Assembly (NCBI RefSeq): GCF_016767175.1
Contig: NZ_CP068564.1
Span: 806,001 to 870,000, forward strand
Length of the DNA: 64,000 nt
From: Keratinibaculum paraultunense
GTDB lineage: Bacteria; Bacillota; Clostridia; Tissierellales; Tepidimicrobiaceae
Direction of reading: 5' to 3'
Part shown: piece by piece, positions 29,068 through 39,251 of the stretch
Position numbering within the stretch: position 1 is the first letter of the stretch
Layout: each line of letters begins with the position of its first letter
The notes under the pieces: model-generated
What the model was told of the DNA's origin: nothing
Database searches by the model: none
The model's input: the letters and a program-made list of their open reading frames with translations, nothing else
Program-made: the position numbers and the translations under genes

Positions 29068-29475
29068 ATGGATATATCATTAGAAAAAGTCGATGCAGTA
29101 ATTGCACGAACTGCAGCTACTTTTAAAGAGGCAAAAGAAGCTTTAGAAAAAACGGAAGGAGATGTGGTAGAAGCTATAATTCTTATAGAGGAAAATAGGA
29201 AATCTTGGACAGATAACATTTCATATAAAGGAGAACAGATGATTGAAAAGGTAAAAGAATTATTAAGAAAGGGTAATGTTACTAAGATTACTATAAAGAA
29301 AGATGAAGAAGTAATCATGAATATACCAGTAACAGCTGCAGCTTTAGGGACTATTATATCTGCTCCATTAGCTTTAATAGGATTGGGTTCTGCTATTATT
29401 GCTAAATGTACCATAGAGATAGAAAAGGAAGATGGAGAAATTATAAATGTAAATCAATTGGTGGACAAAAGATAG
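29068..29475 (+). CDS. DUF4342 protein with UBA-like N-terminal domain
   Basis: A small protein of 135 residues. Residues 1-45 (EKVDAVIARTAATFKEAKEALEKTEGDVVEAIILIE) have the helix pattern of the UBA-like domain of EF-Ts and NAC proteins. Residues 60-135 fit the DUF4342 family, with a Gly/Ala-rich hydrophobic hairpin around 88-108 that could touch a membrane. The function is unknown; the gene commonly sits near recO and glyQ in Clostridia. The ATG at 29068 follows GGAGGTG. Confidence 0.8.
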   Translation: MDISLEKVDAVIARTAATFKEAKEALEKTEGDVVEAIILIEENRKSWTDNISYKGEQMIEKVKELLRKGNVTKITIKKDEEVIMNIPVTAAALGTIISAPLALIGLGSAIIAKCTIEIEKEDGEIINVNQLVDKR

Positions 29476-29495
29476 GAGATATATAACTAATTATA

Positions 29496-29524
29496 TTGAC
29501 AAGCTATGTATTTTTTGTTAAATT
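29496..29524 (+). promoter_or_regulatory. Predicted sigma-A promoter for the glyQ-glyS T-box transcript
   Basis: A consensus TTGACA (29496-29501), 17-bp spacer and TAAATT (29519-29524). A TATAAA slightly downstream is an alternative -10 box but with poor spacing. Confidence 0.55.
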
Positions 29525-29530
29525 ATAAAA

Positions 29531-29745
29531 TATATATAAATTTAATATGTAATGAGGAAGAAAAAGTCAATATATATATATTTATTAAAGCGAGTTAGGG
29601 ATGGTGAGAGCCTAATATAAAAATATTGATTAAGGCACTTCTGAGCATATTTTATTAAGAGAATACCATTAAATATTTAGGTATTAAATAGGGTGGAACC
29701 GCGGAAGTAACCTTTCGTCCCTATGGGATGTAAAGGTTTTTTATA
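29531..29745 (+). promoter_or_regulatory. T-box riboswitch, glycine
   Basis: Leader RNA that reads the charging state of tRNA-Gly. Stem I signature GCGAGTTAGGGATGGTGAGA starts at 29590, and the T-box core GGGTGGAACCGCGG is at 29691-29704. Within it TGGA pairs with a tRNA end UCCA, matching the U discriminator of glycine tRNA. A GGC at 29634-29636 is a candidate glycine specifier codon. A terminator stem, AACCTTTCGTCCC at 29709-29721 with 29725-29738, is followed by TTTT. Uncharged tRNA-Gly should favour the antiterminator and allow glyQ-glyS expression. The core is certain; the specifier position is inference. Confidence 0.95.
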
Positions 29746-29778
29746 TTGTATATTAATTGAATAAGGAGGTTTGAACAT

Positions 29779-30666
29779 ATGTACTTTCAGGAATTGTATC
29801 TGAAATTGTTAAATTATTGGGGAAATAAAGGATGTATAGTATTAGAACCTTATGATGTAGAAAAAGGTGCTGGTACTATGAGTCCTCATACTTTTTTAAG
29901 ATCCCTAGGTCCAGAGCCATGGAAAGTAGTATATGTAGAACCATCAAGAAGACCAGCAGATGCTAGATATGGAGAAAACCCTCATAGGGTATATCAACAT
30001 CATCAATTACAGGTAATATTGAAACCTTCTCCTGATAATGTACAGGATATTTATCTTGATAGTTTAAAGGAAATAGGAGTGGACCCTTTAAAGCATGATA
30101 TTAGGTTTGTAGAGGATAATTGGGAAGCTCCTACATTAGGTGCTTGGGGCTTAGGATGGGAAGTATGGCTGGATGGTATGGAAATTACTCAATTTACTTA
30201 TTTTCAACAAGTAGGGAGCATAAATTGTGATTTAGAATCGGCAGAGTTAACTTATGGTTTAGAAAGAATTGCCATGTATCTTCAAGATGTAGATAGTATT
30301 TTTGATATAAAATGGAATAAAAACATAACATATGGTGATATTTTTAAACAAGCAGAATATGAACATTCTGTATATAGCTTTGAAAAAGCTAATATAGAAA
30401 CTCTTAAAAAATTGTTTGATATATATGAAGGAGAAGCTAAGAAAGGTATAGAAAATGGATTGGTTCTTCCTAGTTATGATTATGTATTAAAATGTTCTCA
30501 TGTTTTTAATATTTTGGATGCGAGAGGTGCTTTATCAGTAACTGAAAGGACACACTATATATCAAAAGTTAGATCTTTAGCAAAACTGGTTGCATCTAAG
30601 TATATTTCTCAAAGGGAAAAGTTAGGATATCCTCTGTTAAAAGAAGGGGGGAGTATAGATGACTGA
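29779..30666 (+). CDS. glyQ: Glycyl-tRNA synthetase alpha subunit
   Basis: Catalytic-domain subunit of the bacterial two-subunit (alpha2beta2) glycyl-tRNA synthetase. The 295 residues contain [47 protein letters not shown]-type class II synthetase motifs, [33 protein letters not shown]-like core and the [13 protein letters not shown] motif 3 region. All are standard. It is controlled by the T-box upstream and overlaps glyS by 8 bp. Confidence 0.98.
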   Translation: MYFQELYLKLLNYWGNKGCIVLEPYDVEKGAGTMSPHTFLRSLGPEPWKVVYVEPSRRPADARYGENPHRVYQHHQLQVILKPSPDNVQDIYLDSLKEIGVDPLKHDIRFVEDNWEAPTLGAWGLGWEVWLDGMEITQFTYFQQVGSINCDLESAELTYGLERIAMYLQDVDSIFDIKWNKNITYGDIFKQAEYEHSVYSFEKANIETLKKLFDIYEGEAKKGIENGLVLPSYDYVLKCSHVFNILDARGALSVTERTHYISKVRSLAKLVASKYISQREKLGYPLLKEGGSIDD

Positions 30667-32740
30667 TAATAAGTATTTATTAGAAATTGGAGTAGAGGAG
30701 TTACCTGCAAGATTTATTGATGATGCTCTTGAACAATTAAGAAACAATACTGAAAAAACTTTAGAAGAAAAAAGGATAATATTTGAAAATATTGAAACTT
30801 ATGCTACTCCTAGAAGATTAGTTCTTGTCATAAAAGGATTAGCAGAAAAACAGAAAACGATATATCAAAAAGTGAAAGGTCCTGCAAAGCGAATTGCTTA
30901 TGATAATGAAGGCAATCCGACAAAAGCTCTTAAAGGTTTTATGAGAGGGCAAGGGGTAGATATAGATCAAATTACTCTACAAGAGTATAAGGGTGAAATT
31001 TATGTATATGCTAATGTAAAGAAGGAAGGAAAAGTAACTGAAGATGTGCTATCAGAAAACATGCCAAATATAATAAGATCTATAGTATTCCCAAAATCTA
31101 TGAAATGGGGAGGAAAAAATATAAGATTTGCTCGACCAATAAGATGGATTGTTTCTATTTATAATAATAAAGTAGTACCATTTGATTTAGAGGGTATAAA
31201 GGTAGGTAATGTAACTAGAGGTCATAGATTCTTGGGAAGTTCTTATATTGAATTAAATTCTGTAGATGAATATTTTGATGTTTTAGAGAAGAATTATGTA
31301 ATAGTAGATCAAAACAAGAGAAGAGACATTATTAAATATGGTTCTAAAAGATTAGCAAAAGAAAAAGGTGGAAACTTATTATTGGATCCTGAATTGTTAG
31401 AAGAAGTTACTTATTTAGTAGAATATCCAACTCCATTAATAGGAAGAATAGCTGAAGAATACTTAGAATTGCCAGTAGATGTAATTATAACTCCAATGAA
31501 AGAACATTTACGTTATTTCCCAGTAGTTGATGATAGTGGAAGATTATTACCTTATTTTATAACTGTAAGGAATGGAAATGAAGAATATTTGGATATAGTT
31601 AGAAAAGGAAATGAAAAGGTTTTGGAAGCAAGACTCGAAGATGCTAAATTTTTTTATTATGAAGATATTAAAAATCCTTTAGAAAATTATGTAGATGAAT
31701 TAAAGAATATAATATTTCAAGAAAAGCTTGGAACTTTATACGATAAAACTATTCGAGTGCAGAAATTAGCTGATAAGATAGGTGATTACTTAGAAGTAGG
31801 GCAAGAAACTAAGAATAATATCAATAGAGCTGCTTATCTTTCTAAAGCGGACTTGGTAACTAAGATGGTAGATGAGTTTACAGAACTTCAAGGAAGAATA
31901 GGAATGGAATATGCTAAACAATCTGGTGAAAATGAAATAGTTAGTTTAGCCATATATGAACAGTATCTTCCAAGATTTTCAGGAGATCAATTACCAACTA
32001 CTACAGCTGGAGCAATTCTCAGTATTGCCGATAAACTGGATACTATTGCAGGATGTTTTGCTATAGAAATACAGCCTACAGGATCACAAGATCCATATGG
32101 TTTAAGAAGGCAAGCACTTGGTATAATAAACATAATATTGGATAGAAAATTAGATTTAAATTTAGATGATATAATAGATTTTGCATTATATATATATGTA
32201 GAAGAGAATGGTTTAGTATTTGATTATAAAACTGTGAAACAAGAGATACTTGAATTTTTTAATGGACGAATAAAAAATATGTTTAATGACATGGGTATAA
32301 GATATGATATAATTGATGGAGTAATAGCTACAGGAATAAATAATATATATGATTTAAAACTTAGAGCAGATAAATTGAATACTTATATAGAGAGTGAAGG
32401 TCTAGAAGATGTATTAACTACTTTTAATCGTGTTGCAAACTTAGCTAAAAATGCTAGTTCTACAGAAGTAAAAAGGGATCTCTTGGTTAAAGAAGAAGAA
32501 ATAGAATTATATGAAGCATTTAATAATATTGAAGATAAGGTTATAAATTGGTTAAATAAAAAGGAATATGATAAAGCGTTAGAACAATTTATATTATTAA
32601 AGGAACCAGTTGATAATTTCTTTGATAATGTGATGGTAATGGTAGATGATGAAAAAGTTAGAGAAAATAGATTGAATCTACTAGCTAAAATATCTGAAAC
32701 TATGTTAATGATATGTGATTTGTCCAAAATAGTTAAATGA
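30659..32740 (+). CDS. glyS: Glycyl-tRNA synthetase beta subunit
   Basis: The beta subunit binds tRNA-Gly and carries the HD and anticodon-binding domains. The 693 residues start [19 protein letters not shown] and contain [43 protein letters not shown]-type HD segment and [20 protein letters not shown]. Length is normal. The ATG at 30659 lies inside glyQ, with a GGGGGGAG site, so the two are coupled. Confidence 0.97.
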   Translation: MTDNKYLLEIGVEELPARFIDDALEQLRNNTEKTLEEKRIIFENIETYATPRRLVLVIKGLAEKQKTIYQKVKGPAKRIAYDNEGNPTKALKGFMRGQGVDIDQITLQEYKGEIYVYANVKKEGKVTEDVLSENMPNIIRSIVFPKSMKWGGKNIRFARPIRWIVSIYNNKVVPFDLEGIKVGNVTRGHRFLGSSYIELNSVDEYFDVLEKNYVIVDQNKRRDIIKYGSKRLAKEKGGNLLLDPELLEEVTYLVEYPTPLIGRIAEEYLELPVDVIITPMKEHLRYFPVVDDSGRLLPYFITVRNGNEEYLDIVRKGNEKVLEARLEDAKFFYYEDIKNPLENYVDELKNIIFQEKLGTLYDKTIRVQKLADKIGDYLEVGQETKNNINRAAYLSKADLVTKMVDEFTELQGRIGMEYAKQSGENEIVSLAIYEQYLPRFSGDQLPTTTAGAILSIADKLDTIAGCFAIEIQPTGSQDPYGLRRQALGIINIILDRKLDLNLDDIIDFALYIYVEENGLVFDYKTVKQEILEFFNGRIKNMFNDMGIRYDIIDGVIATGINNIYDLKLRADKLNTYIESEGLEDVLTTFNRVANLAKNASSTEVKRDLLVKEEEIELYEAFNNIEDKVINWLNKKEYDKALEQFILLKEPVDNFFDNVMVMVDDEKVRENRLNLLAKISETMLMICDLSKIVK

Positions 32741-32790
32741 TTATAACTATTCATCTAATAACTTTTAAAAATGTGCTTAAATAAAGGGTG

Positions 32791-33435
32791 GTGATTTCTA
32801 TCCAGTTAAGTGAAAGACAGGAAAGGATTATTGACATAGTTAAATGTAATCAGCCAATAACCAGTGAAAATATTGCTAAAAAACTAAAATTAACTCGCTC
32901 AACCATCCGACCTGATTTAGCTATACTTACCATGTCAGGCATATTAGATGCAAGACCTAAAGTGGGTTATTTCTATACAGGAAAGACTACTTTAAGTTTT
33001 ATATCGGAAAAGATAAGAGAGATAAAAGTAGCTGATAGAAAATCTGTACCTATTGTAGTGGATGAAGAAAGCAGTATTTATGATGCAATTGTTACTATGT
33101 TTTTAGAAGATGTAGGTACTATATATGTAACTTCAGGTGGATATCTTTCAGGAGTAGTATCTAGAAAAGACTTTTTAAAAAATGCTATAGGAGGATTAGA
33201 TTTATACAAAACACCGGTTGGAGTAATTATGACTCGAATGCCCAATATAGTAGTTACCACATTGGGGGAAACAGTTTTGGAAGCAGCAAATAAATTAATA
33301 GACCACGAGATAGATAGTCTTCCCGTGGTAGAAGAAGTTTCGATAAAAGAAGGAGAAAAAGCTTATAAAGTAATAGGTAGAATTACTAAAACTACTATCA
33401 CTAGACTTTTTGTAGACCTAGGTAATAATGAATAG
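32791..33435 (+). CDS. CcpN-like transcriptional repressor (HTH plus two CBS domains)
   Basis: Relative of Bacillus CcpN (YqzB), a repressor of gluconeogenic genes. An N-terminal helix-turn-helix (residues 5-60, with LTRSTIRPDLAILTMSGILDARPKVGYFYTGK, near-identical to CcpN in pattern) is followed by two CBS domains (about 75-210) that bind adenine nucleotides. The GTG at 32791 gives the same N-terminal length as CcpN, but AAAGGG is very close to it; GTG at 32788 is an alternative. It overlaps the start region of ppsR, and the ccpN-ppsR pairing is conserved, linking both to pyruvate/PEP control. Confidence 0.88.
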   Translation: MISIQLSERQERIIDIVKCNQPITSENIAKKLKLTRSTIRPDLAILTMSGILDARPKVGYFYTGKTTLSFISEKIREIKVADRKSVPIVVDEESSIYDAIVTMFLEDVGTIYVTSGGYLSGVVSRKDFLKNAIGGLDLYKTPVGVIMTRMPNIVVTTLGETVLEAANKLIDHEIDSLPVVEEVSIKEGEKAYKVIGRITKTTITRLFVDLGNNE

Positions 33436-33445
33436 GGGTGATATT

Positions 33446-34273
33446 ATGGACAAGAGTGTTGCGGTATATGTATTATCTGATTCTATAGGAGAAACAGGAG
33501 AACAAGTTGCTAGAGCAGCTGTAAGTCAATTTAATCCTGATAAATACGAAGTTCGAAGATTCCCTTATATAACAGATGAAGATCAAATAATAGAAATATT
33601 TGAGGAAGCTAAAAATGAGAAAAGTATAATCGTATATACTATAGTTATTGAAAGATTGAAAAAATTTATTGTAGAAATGGGAGAAGTATATGGAATCCCC
33701 GTAGTAGATTTAATGACACCTGTTTTAAATGCATTGGAACAAGTACTTGATTATGAACCTAAAAGAGAACCAGGACTTATAAGGAGATTAGATGAAAAAT
33801 ATTTTAAAAAAGTAGAAGCAGTAGAATTTGCTGTAAAATATGATGATGGAAAAGACACAAGAGGTATAAAAAGGGCAGATATAGTATTAATTGGCGTATC
33901 TAGAACTTCAAAGACCCCGTTAAGTATGTATCTAGCACATAAAAATTTTAAAGTAGCCAATGTACCTCTAGTACCAGAAGTTCCCGTTCCAGAGGAGTTG
34001 TTCCATAAAGATAGTCGAAGGATCTTTGGTTTAATAGCCAATCCATTTAAACTAAATGAAATTAGGCAAGAAAGATTAAAATCTTTAGGATTAAGTAATA
34101 ATGCTAATTATGCAAGCATAGAAAGAATTAAATTAGAGCTTGAATATTCTAAGAAGATAATGGAAAAACTAGGTTGTACAGTAATAGATGTATCCAATAA
34201 AGCAGTAGAAGAAACTGCTGGAATAGTAATAGATTATATGAAAAAAAATTTTGGTGAGGAGATAATGGGTTAG
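33446..34273 (+). CDS. Pyruvate,phosphate dikinase regulatory protein (PpsR/RP family)
   Basis: Bifunctional enzyme that phosphorylates a threonine of pyruvate,phosphate dikinase with ADP and removes it with phosphate. The 275-residue product has VYVLSDSIGETGEQVARAA at the N-terminus and the P-loop GVSRTSKTPLSMYLA near residue 148. The ATG at 33446 follows AGGGGTGAT; an ATG at 33428 lies within the upstream gene. No ppdK gene is in the window, so the target is elsewhere. In Bacillus this gene is yqfL, next to ccpN. Confidence 0.92.
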   Translation: MDKSVAVYVLSDSIGETGEQVARAAVSQFNPDKYEVRRFPYITDEDQIIEIFEEAKNEKSIIVYTIVIERLKKFIVEMGEVYGIPVVDLMTPVLNALEQVLDYEPKREPGLIRRLDEKYFKKVEAVEFAVKYDDGKDTRGIKRADIVLIGVSRTSKTPLSMYLAHKNFKVANVPLVPEVPVPEELFHKDSRRIFGLIANPFKLNEIRQERLKSLGLSNNANYASIERIKLELEYSKKIMEKLGCTVIDVSNKAVEETAGIVIDYMKKNFGEEIMG

Positions 34274-34300
34274 AAGTGTTGAATATTCAACACTTCTTTT
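34272..34300 (+). terminator. Terminator after ppsR
   Basis: A perfect 26-bp palindrome, AGAAGTGTTGAAT (34272-34284) and its complement (34285-34297), followed by T residues. It starts inside the ppsR stop codon. Confidence 0.85.
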
Positions 34301-34418
34301 ATAATTAATTTAATTTTCAAAGTTATAAAAAATATTATTTTAGGAATAAAGGATTATATGGATTTATGTAGTATATATAATTACAATGTTTAACATTATT
34401 GCAAAGGGGTATATTATC

Positions 34419-35435
34419 ATGAATATTCGAAATCAAATAGAAATGTGTGAAAAAAATACTTTATCTCCCTTAGCTACATTAAGCCAATGTACTAAAGGAA
34501 GAAGTTTATTCGAAGAGAAATGTAGTATAAGAACAGAATTTCAAAGAGATAGGGATAGAATTATACATTCTAAATCTTTTAGAAGATTAAAACATAAAAC
34601 TCAGGTATTTATTGCACCAGAAGGGGATCATTATAGGACTAGGTTGACTCATACTTTAGAAGTAGCTCAAATATCTAGAACATTGGCTAGAGCCTTAAGG
34701 TTAAATGAAGACTTAGTTGAAGCTATAGCGTTGGGACATGATTTAGGACATACGCCTTTTGGACATACAGGTGAGGTAATATTAAATAAGTTAAATCCAA
34801 AAGGTTTTAAGCATAATGAACAAAGTATAAAAGTAGTGGAATATTTAGAGCATAGTCAATCTAGAATTGGACTCAATTTGACTTATGAAGTTAAAGATGG
34901 AATAATGAAGCATACAGGTGAGAAAAGACCAGAAACTTTAGAGGGAGAAATAGTTAGAATAGCAGATCGAATTGCATATATTAACCATGATATAGATGAT
35001 GCAATTAGAGCAAATATTATAAGAATGGAAGATTTACCCAAAGATTGTGTTGAAAAGCTAGGTAAATATCATGGTGATAGGATTAATACCATGATATTAG
35101 ATGTAATTAAAAGTAGTTTAGAAAATAAAGAAATATCCATGGGGGAGGAAATTGGATATTATACAGAAAAATTAAGACAATTCATGTTTGAAAGGGTATA
35201 TTTAAATTCGGCGGCTAAGAAGGAAGAAGGAAAAGCTAAATATATGATAGAGCAATTGTACAATTATTATTTATATAATTATGATAGATTGCCTAAAGAA
35301 CATAAAAAATTATATAATGATAATATGTCTTCAAAAGAAGATATAATATGTGATTATATAGCAGGTATGACGGATAGATATGCAGTAAATTTATTTAAAG
35401 ATTTATTTATACCTAAAGCGTGGGAAAAATATTAA
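34419..35435 (+). CDS. dgt: Deoxyguanosinetriphosphate triphosphohydrolase-like protein
   Basis: HD-domain dNTP triphosphohydrolase family, which removes triphosphate from deoxynucleotides. The 338 residues contain FRRLKHKTQVFIAPEGDHYRTRLTHTLEVAQISRTLAR, GHDLGHTPFGHTGE with the HD pair, NEQS, and RIADRIAYINHDIDDAIR. These match Clostridium dgt proteins located upstream of dnaG. I choose the ATG at 34419 behind AAAGGGG; an ATG at 34386 is in frame but has no site. Substrate preference is not known. Confidence 0.92.
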   Translation: MNIRNQIEMCEKNTLSPLATLSQCTKGRSLFEEKCSIRTEFQRDRDRIIHSKSFRRLKHKTQVFIAPEGDHYRTRLTHTLEVAQISRTLARALRLNEDLVEAIALGHDLGHTPFGHTGEVILNKLNPKGFKHNEQSIKVVEYLEHSQSRIGLNLTYEVKDGIMKHTGEKRPETLEGEIVRIADRIAYINHDIDDAIRANIIRMEDLPKDCVEKLGKYHGDRINTMILDVIKSSLENKEISMGEEIGYYTEKLRQFMFERVYLNSAAKKEEGKAKYMIEQLYNYYLYNYDRLPKEHKKLYNDNMSSKEDIICDYIAGMTDRYAVNLFKDLFIPKAWEKY

Positions 35436-35514
35436 AAAAAGAAGGATTATTTAAATATTTGTCGAATATGAACAAGGTGCTCTTTTGAGTAAAGGAGAAA
35501 CAAGGTGGTAAATT

Positions 35515-37341
35515 ATGTCATATATAATTACGGATGAAATAATTGAAAAAGTTCGAGATTCTAGTGATATTGTAGATATAATATCTAGATATGTATCCCT
35601 CAAAAAGAGTGGAAGCAATTATGTGGGCTTATGTCCTTTTCATAATGAAAAAACACCGTCTTTTACCGTATCTCATGCTAAGCAGCTTTTTCATTGTTTC
35701 GGATGTGGAGAAGGAGGAGACGTTATATCCTTTATTATGAAAATGGAGAATTTAACGTTTCCTGAAGCGATAAAGTATCTAGCGGATATAGCTGGAATAC
35801 TCATAGAGGAAAAGAAAGTTGATGAAAAATTGGAAAAAGAAAAAGAAAAGATATATGAGATAAATAAAGAAGCAGCTAGATTTTATTATTATAATTTAAT
35901 GAAGAATAAAAAAGCTTTAATGTATTTAAAAAATAGAAATATAAACAAACGAGTATTAAATCAATTTGGTTTAGGATATGCTCAAGATAGTTGGAATAGT
36001 ATATATGAATATTTAAAAAGCAAAGGATATAAGGATTTAGATATAGAGAAAACAGAGCTTGTTGGAAAGAAAAAGGATAATACTGGATACTATGATAAAT
36101 TTAGAAACAGGATAATGTTTCCAATTATAGATATAAGGGATAGAGTAATTGGATTTGGTGGCAGGGTATTAGATAATTCTATGCCTAAATATTTAAATTC
36201 AAAAGATACCTTAGTATTTACAAAAGGTAATAATTTATATGGATTAAATTTGGTTAAAAAACTATCAAATAGGGAAAAGATTATATTAGTAGAAGGTTAT
36301 ATGGATGTAATATCCCTATTTAATCATGGTATAAATTATGCTGTAGCTAGTTTGGGAACTGCTTTTACCCGAAATCAAGGAAGACTAATTAAAAGATATG
36401 GAAAAGAAGTATATATTTGTTATGATTCAGATAATGCAGGAATAAATGCTACCATTAAAGCTTTGAACATATTAATGGAAGAAGGAATAGATCCAAAGGT
36501 AATAGTTTTGCCATCAGGGCAAGATCCAGATGATTTTATAAATAAAAATGGAATAGAAGAATTTGAAAAACTAATGGATAAAGCATTAAATTTTATAGAA
36601 TATCAAATATATGTAAACAAACTTAAATTTAATTTAGTAAATCCAGAAGAAAAGATAATATTTACAAAAGAAATATCGAAAGCATTAAAAAAATTAAAAA
36701 GTCCCATAGAAAAGGATGTTTATATAGATAAAATATCTTTAGCAACTGGTATATCTAAAGAAGCAATAAAAAGTGAAGTATTTGGTAAGAATTATAAAAG
36801 CAATATAAAAACATATAGAAATGAGTATAAGGATAATAAAAATAAAATAACTCCTATAAAAATAGTATTAAAACCTGCTCATTTAACTGCAGAAAAAACT
36901 TTAATTAAATTAATGATGGAAAGTTATGAATATTTTAATATAATAAGAAAGCATCTAAATGAAGAAGATTTTTTTAGTTATGAATGTAATATATTAGCTT
37001 GCCTAATATTTGAGCAATATGAGAATAATAAACAATTGACAGAAATAGATACAAATTCTATACTAGAAAAGATAAAAAATATAAAAGATGTAGATACGGC
37101 TGCTATAGAGGAAATTTTATTTAATGAAATAAATTTTGTACATGAGGATAAATATGTATTAATAGAAGATTTAATAAATACAGTTGAATTTTCTAAATTT
37201 AAACTTGAGAGAGAACAAGTAGCTAAAGAGATTCAAAAAATAGAGTCTAATAAAGATAAGGATGAAGGAGATGTAAATAAGTTAAAATTACTATGTTTGA
37301 GATTAACAGAAATAGACAAACAATTAGAATCATACAAATAA
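35515..37341 (+). CDS. dnaG: DNA primase
   Basis: Primase that makes RNA primers for replication. The 608 residues begin with the zinc-binding domain CPFHNEKTPSFTVSHAKQLFHCFGCG (about residues 40-65). The TOPRIM catalytic core includes FGGRVLDNSMPKYLNS, LVEGYMDVISLFNHG and YDSDNAGINATIKAL. A C-terminal DnaB-interaction region follows (about 450-608), which is divergent and Lys/Glu-rich. dnaG precedes sigA, the classical macromolecular synthesis order. ATG at 35515 follows AAGGTGG. Confidence 0.97.
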   Translation: MSYIITDEIIEKVRDSSDIVDIISRYVSLKKSGSNYVGLCPFHNEKTPSFTVSHAKQLFHCFGCGEGGDVISFIMKMENLTFPEAIKYLADIAGILIEEKKVDEKLEKEKEKIYEINKEAARFYYYNLMKNKKALMYLKNRNINKRVLNQFGLGYAQDSWNSIYEYLKSKGYKDLDIEKTELVGKKKDNTGYYDKFRNRIMFPIIDIRDRVIGFGGRVLDNSMPKYLNSKDTLVFTKGNNLYGLNLVKKLSNREKIILVEGYMDVISLFNHGINYAVASLGTAFTRNQGRLIKRYGKEVYICYDSDNAGINATIKALNILMEEGIDPKVIVLPSGQDPDDFINKNGIEEFEKLMDKALNFIEYQIYVNKLKFNLVNPEEKIIFTKEISKALKKLKSPIEKDVYIDKISLATGISKEAIKSEVFGKNYKSNIKTYRNEYKDNKNKITPIKIVLKPAHLTAEKTLIKLMMESYEYFNIIRKHLNEEDFFSYECNILACLIFEQYENNKQLTEIDTNSILEKIKNIKDVDTAAIEEILFNEINFVHEDKYVLIEDLINTVEFSKFKLEREQVAKEIQKIESNKDKDEGDVNKLKLLCLRLTEIDKQLESYK

Positions 37342-37365
37342 ACGCTTGGAAGGGAGGTAGTAGCA

Positions 37366-38478
37366 TTGGAATATAAAAATATTAGTGATGAAAAAACCAA
37401 GTTAGACGCTGCAAAAAAATTAATTGAAAAGGGTAAGAAAAATGGTATATTAACATATAAAGAAATAGCTGATGCATTAGAAGAAATAGATATAGATGTA
37501 GAACAAATAGATGATATTTATTTAAAATTAGAAGATATGGGTATTGATATAGTAGGAGAAAAGGAAGAAGATTTACTTCTTGAATCTGATGATGAGGACG
37601 AAACTGATGATGAAATAGATACAAAGGATTTATCTGTACCTAAAGGAGTAAGTGTTGATGATCCTGTAAGAATGTATCTTAAAGAAATAGGGAAGATTCC
37701 CTTATTGACAGCTGAAGAAGAAATAGAATTGGCTAAACGAATGGAAGCAGGAGATGAGGAAGCAAAAAAACGCTTAGCTGAAGCAAATCTTAGGCTTGTG
37801 GTAAGTATAGCTAAGAGATATGTTGGCAGAGGGATGATGTTTTTGGACTTAATCCAAGAGGGAAATTTAGGCTTAATGAAAGCGGTAGAAAAATTTGATT
37901 ATAAAAAAGGATATAAATTTAGCACCTATGCAACTTGGTGGATACGTCAGGCTATAACTAGAGCTATTGCTGACCAAGCTAGAACTATAAGAATTCCAGT
38001 GCATATGGTGGAAACTATAAATAAACTAGTAAGGGTTCAAAGGCAATTGGTTCAAGAACTAGGTAGAGATCCAACTCCTGAAGAGATTGCTGAAGAAATG
38101 AATATGGAGGTAGAAAAGGTAATGGATATAATGAAAATTGCCCAAGAGCCAGTATCATTAGAAACTCCGATAGGCGAAGAAGAGGATAGTCATTTAGGGG
38201 ATTTTATTGAAGATGATAATGCTGTGTCTCCTACAGATGCAGTATCATATATAATGTTAAGAGAACAGTTAATGGAAGTGCTAGATACCCTCACTCCAAG
38301 AGAACAGAAAGTATTAAGATTGAGATTTGGTTTAGATGATGGGAGAGCTAGAACATTAGAAGAAGTAGGTAAAGAATTCGATGTAACAAGAGAAAGGATT
38401 AGACAAATAGAAGCAAAAGCCTTGAGAAAGTTAAGACATCCTAGTAGAAGTAAAAAGTTAAAGGATTTTTTAGAATAA
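37366..38478 (+). CDS. sigA: Primary sigma factor RpoD/SigA
   Basis: Housekeeping sigma factor. The 370-residue protein has region 1.1 (residues 1-95, with an acidic stretch near 70-90), region 1.2 [21 protein letters not shown], region 2 [57 protein letters not shown]-type core, region 3 and region 4 with [20 protein letters not shown]. The absence of the large insert in region 1 is normal for Firmicutes. TTG at 37366 follows GGGAGGTAG. It follows dnaG by 24 bp. Confidence 0.98.
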   Translation: MEYKNISDEKTKLDAAKKLIEKGKKNGILTYKEIADALEEIDIDVEQIDDIYLKLEDMGIDIVGEKEEDLLLESDDEDETDDEIDTKDLSVPKGVSVDDPVRMYLKEIGKIPLLTAEEEIELAKRMEAGDEEAKKRLAEANLRLVVSIAKRYVGRGMMFLDLIQEGNLGLMKAVEKFDYKKGYKFSTYATWWIRQAITRAIADQARTIRIPVHMVETINKLVRVQRQLVQELGRDPTPEEIAEEMNMEVEKVMDIMKIAQEPVSLETPIGEEEDSHLGDFIEDDNAVSPTDAVSYIMLREQLMEVLDTLTPREQKVLRLRFGLDDGRARTLEEVGKEFDVTRERIRQIEAKALRKLRHPSRSKKLKDFLE

Positions 38479-38508
38479 ATTAAAGATTCGCACAAGCGAA
38501 TCTTTAAT
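38479..38508 (+). terminator. Hairpin after sigA
   Basis: ATTAAAGATTCGC (38479-38491) pairs with GCGAATCTTTAAT (38496-38508) around ACAA. The T-rich end is weak, so some read-through into trmK is likely. Confidence 0.7.
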
Positions 38509-38543
38509 TAACGTAGAAGAAAATTATTGAAAGGAAGAATTGT

Positions 38544-39251
38544 ATGAATTTATCAGATAGGTTAAAAAAGATAGCAAATTTTGTACCCAAAAATACAATA
38601 GTAGGGGATATAGGAACAGATCATGGATATATACCTGTATATTTAATTAAAAATGGTATATCTAAAAAGGTTATATCTACTGATATTAGTCAAAATTCTT
38701 TAAATAAAATTGTAGATTATGTAAATTCAATTGAAGGTATAAAAGAGATTGATATTAGATTAGGGGATGGTTTAGAACCAATAAAGCCTTTTGAAATAGA
38801 TACTGTAATAATAGCAGGAATGGGAGGACTTCTTATAAGAGATATATTAGACAAGGACAAGAAAAAAAGTGATTCAATTACTTACTTTATACTTCAACCT
38901 AATGTTGCATCTAGAGAATTAAGAAAATATTTATATGAAAATAATTTTGAAATAATAGATGAATCTTTAGCTAAAGAAAAGGATAGGTTTTATGAAATAA
39001 TATATGCTAAAAAAGGAAAAGATTTTGTTATTAAAGATATATACTATGAAGTAGGTAAAAAACTAGTTTTAAACAAAGACCCTCTAGTGGAAGAATTTAT
39101 TAATTATAAAATAGAAAAGATACAAAATATATTAAAAGAATTAGAAAATCAAGATTCCAATAAAGCGAAAGAAAGATATGAGGAACTAAGTAAAAAGATT
39201 TTAGAATTAAAGGAGGTGTTAGTAAAAATTGAGAGCAATAGACATAATTAA
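38544..39251 (+). CDS. trmK: tRNA adenine-22 N1-methyltransferase TrmK
   Basis: TrmK methylates adenosine 22 of certain tRNAs in Firmicutes. The 235-residue product starts NLSDRLKKIANFV, with the SAM site VGDIGTDHGYIPVYL, DIRLGDGLEPI, VIIAGMGGLLI and FILQPNVASRELRKYL, all typical. A coiled C-terminal helix follows. It overlaps the next gene by 23 bp, the classic trmK-nif3 pair after sigA. Confidence 0.93.
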   Translation: MNLSDRLKKIANFVPKNTIVGDIGTDHGYIPVYLIKNGISKKVISTDISQNSLNKIVDYVNSIEGIKEIDIRLGDGLEPIKPFEIDTVIIAGMGGLLIRDILDKDKKKSDSITYFILQPNVASRELRKYLYENNFEIIDESLAKEKDRFYEIIYAKKGKDFVIKDIYYEVGKKLVLNKDPLVEEFINYKIEKIQNILKELENQDSNKAKERYEELSKKILELKEVLVKIESNRHN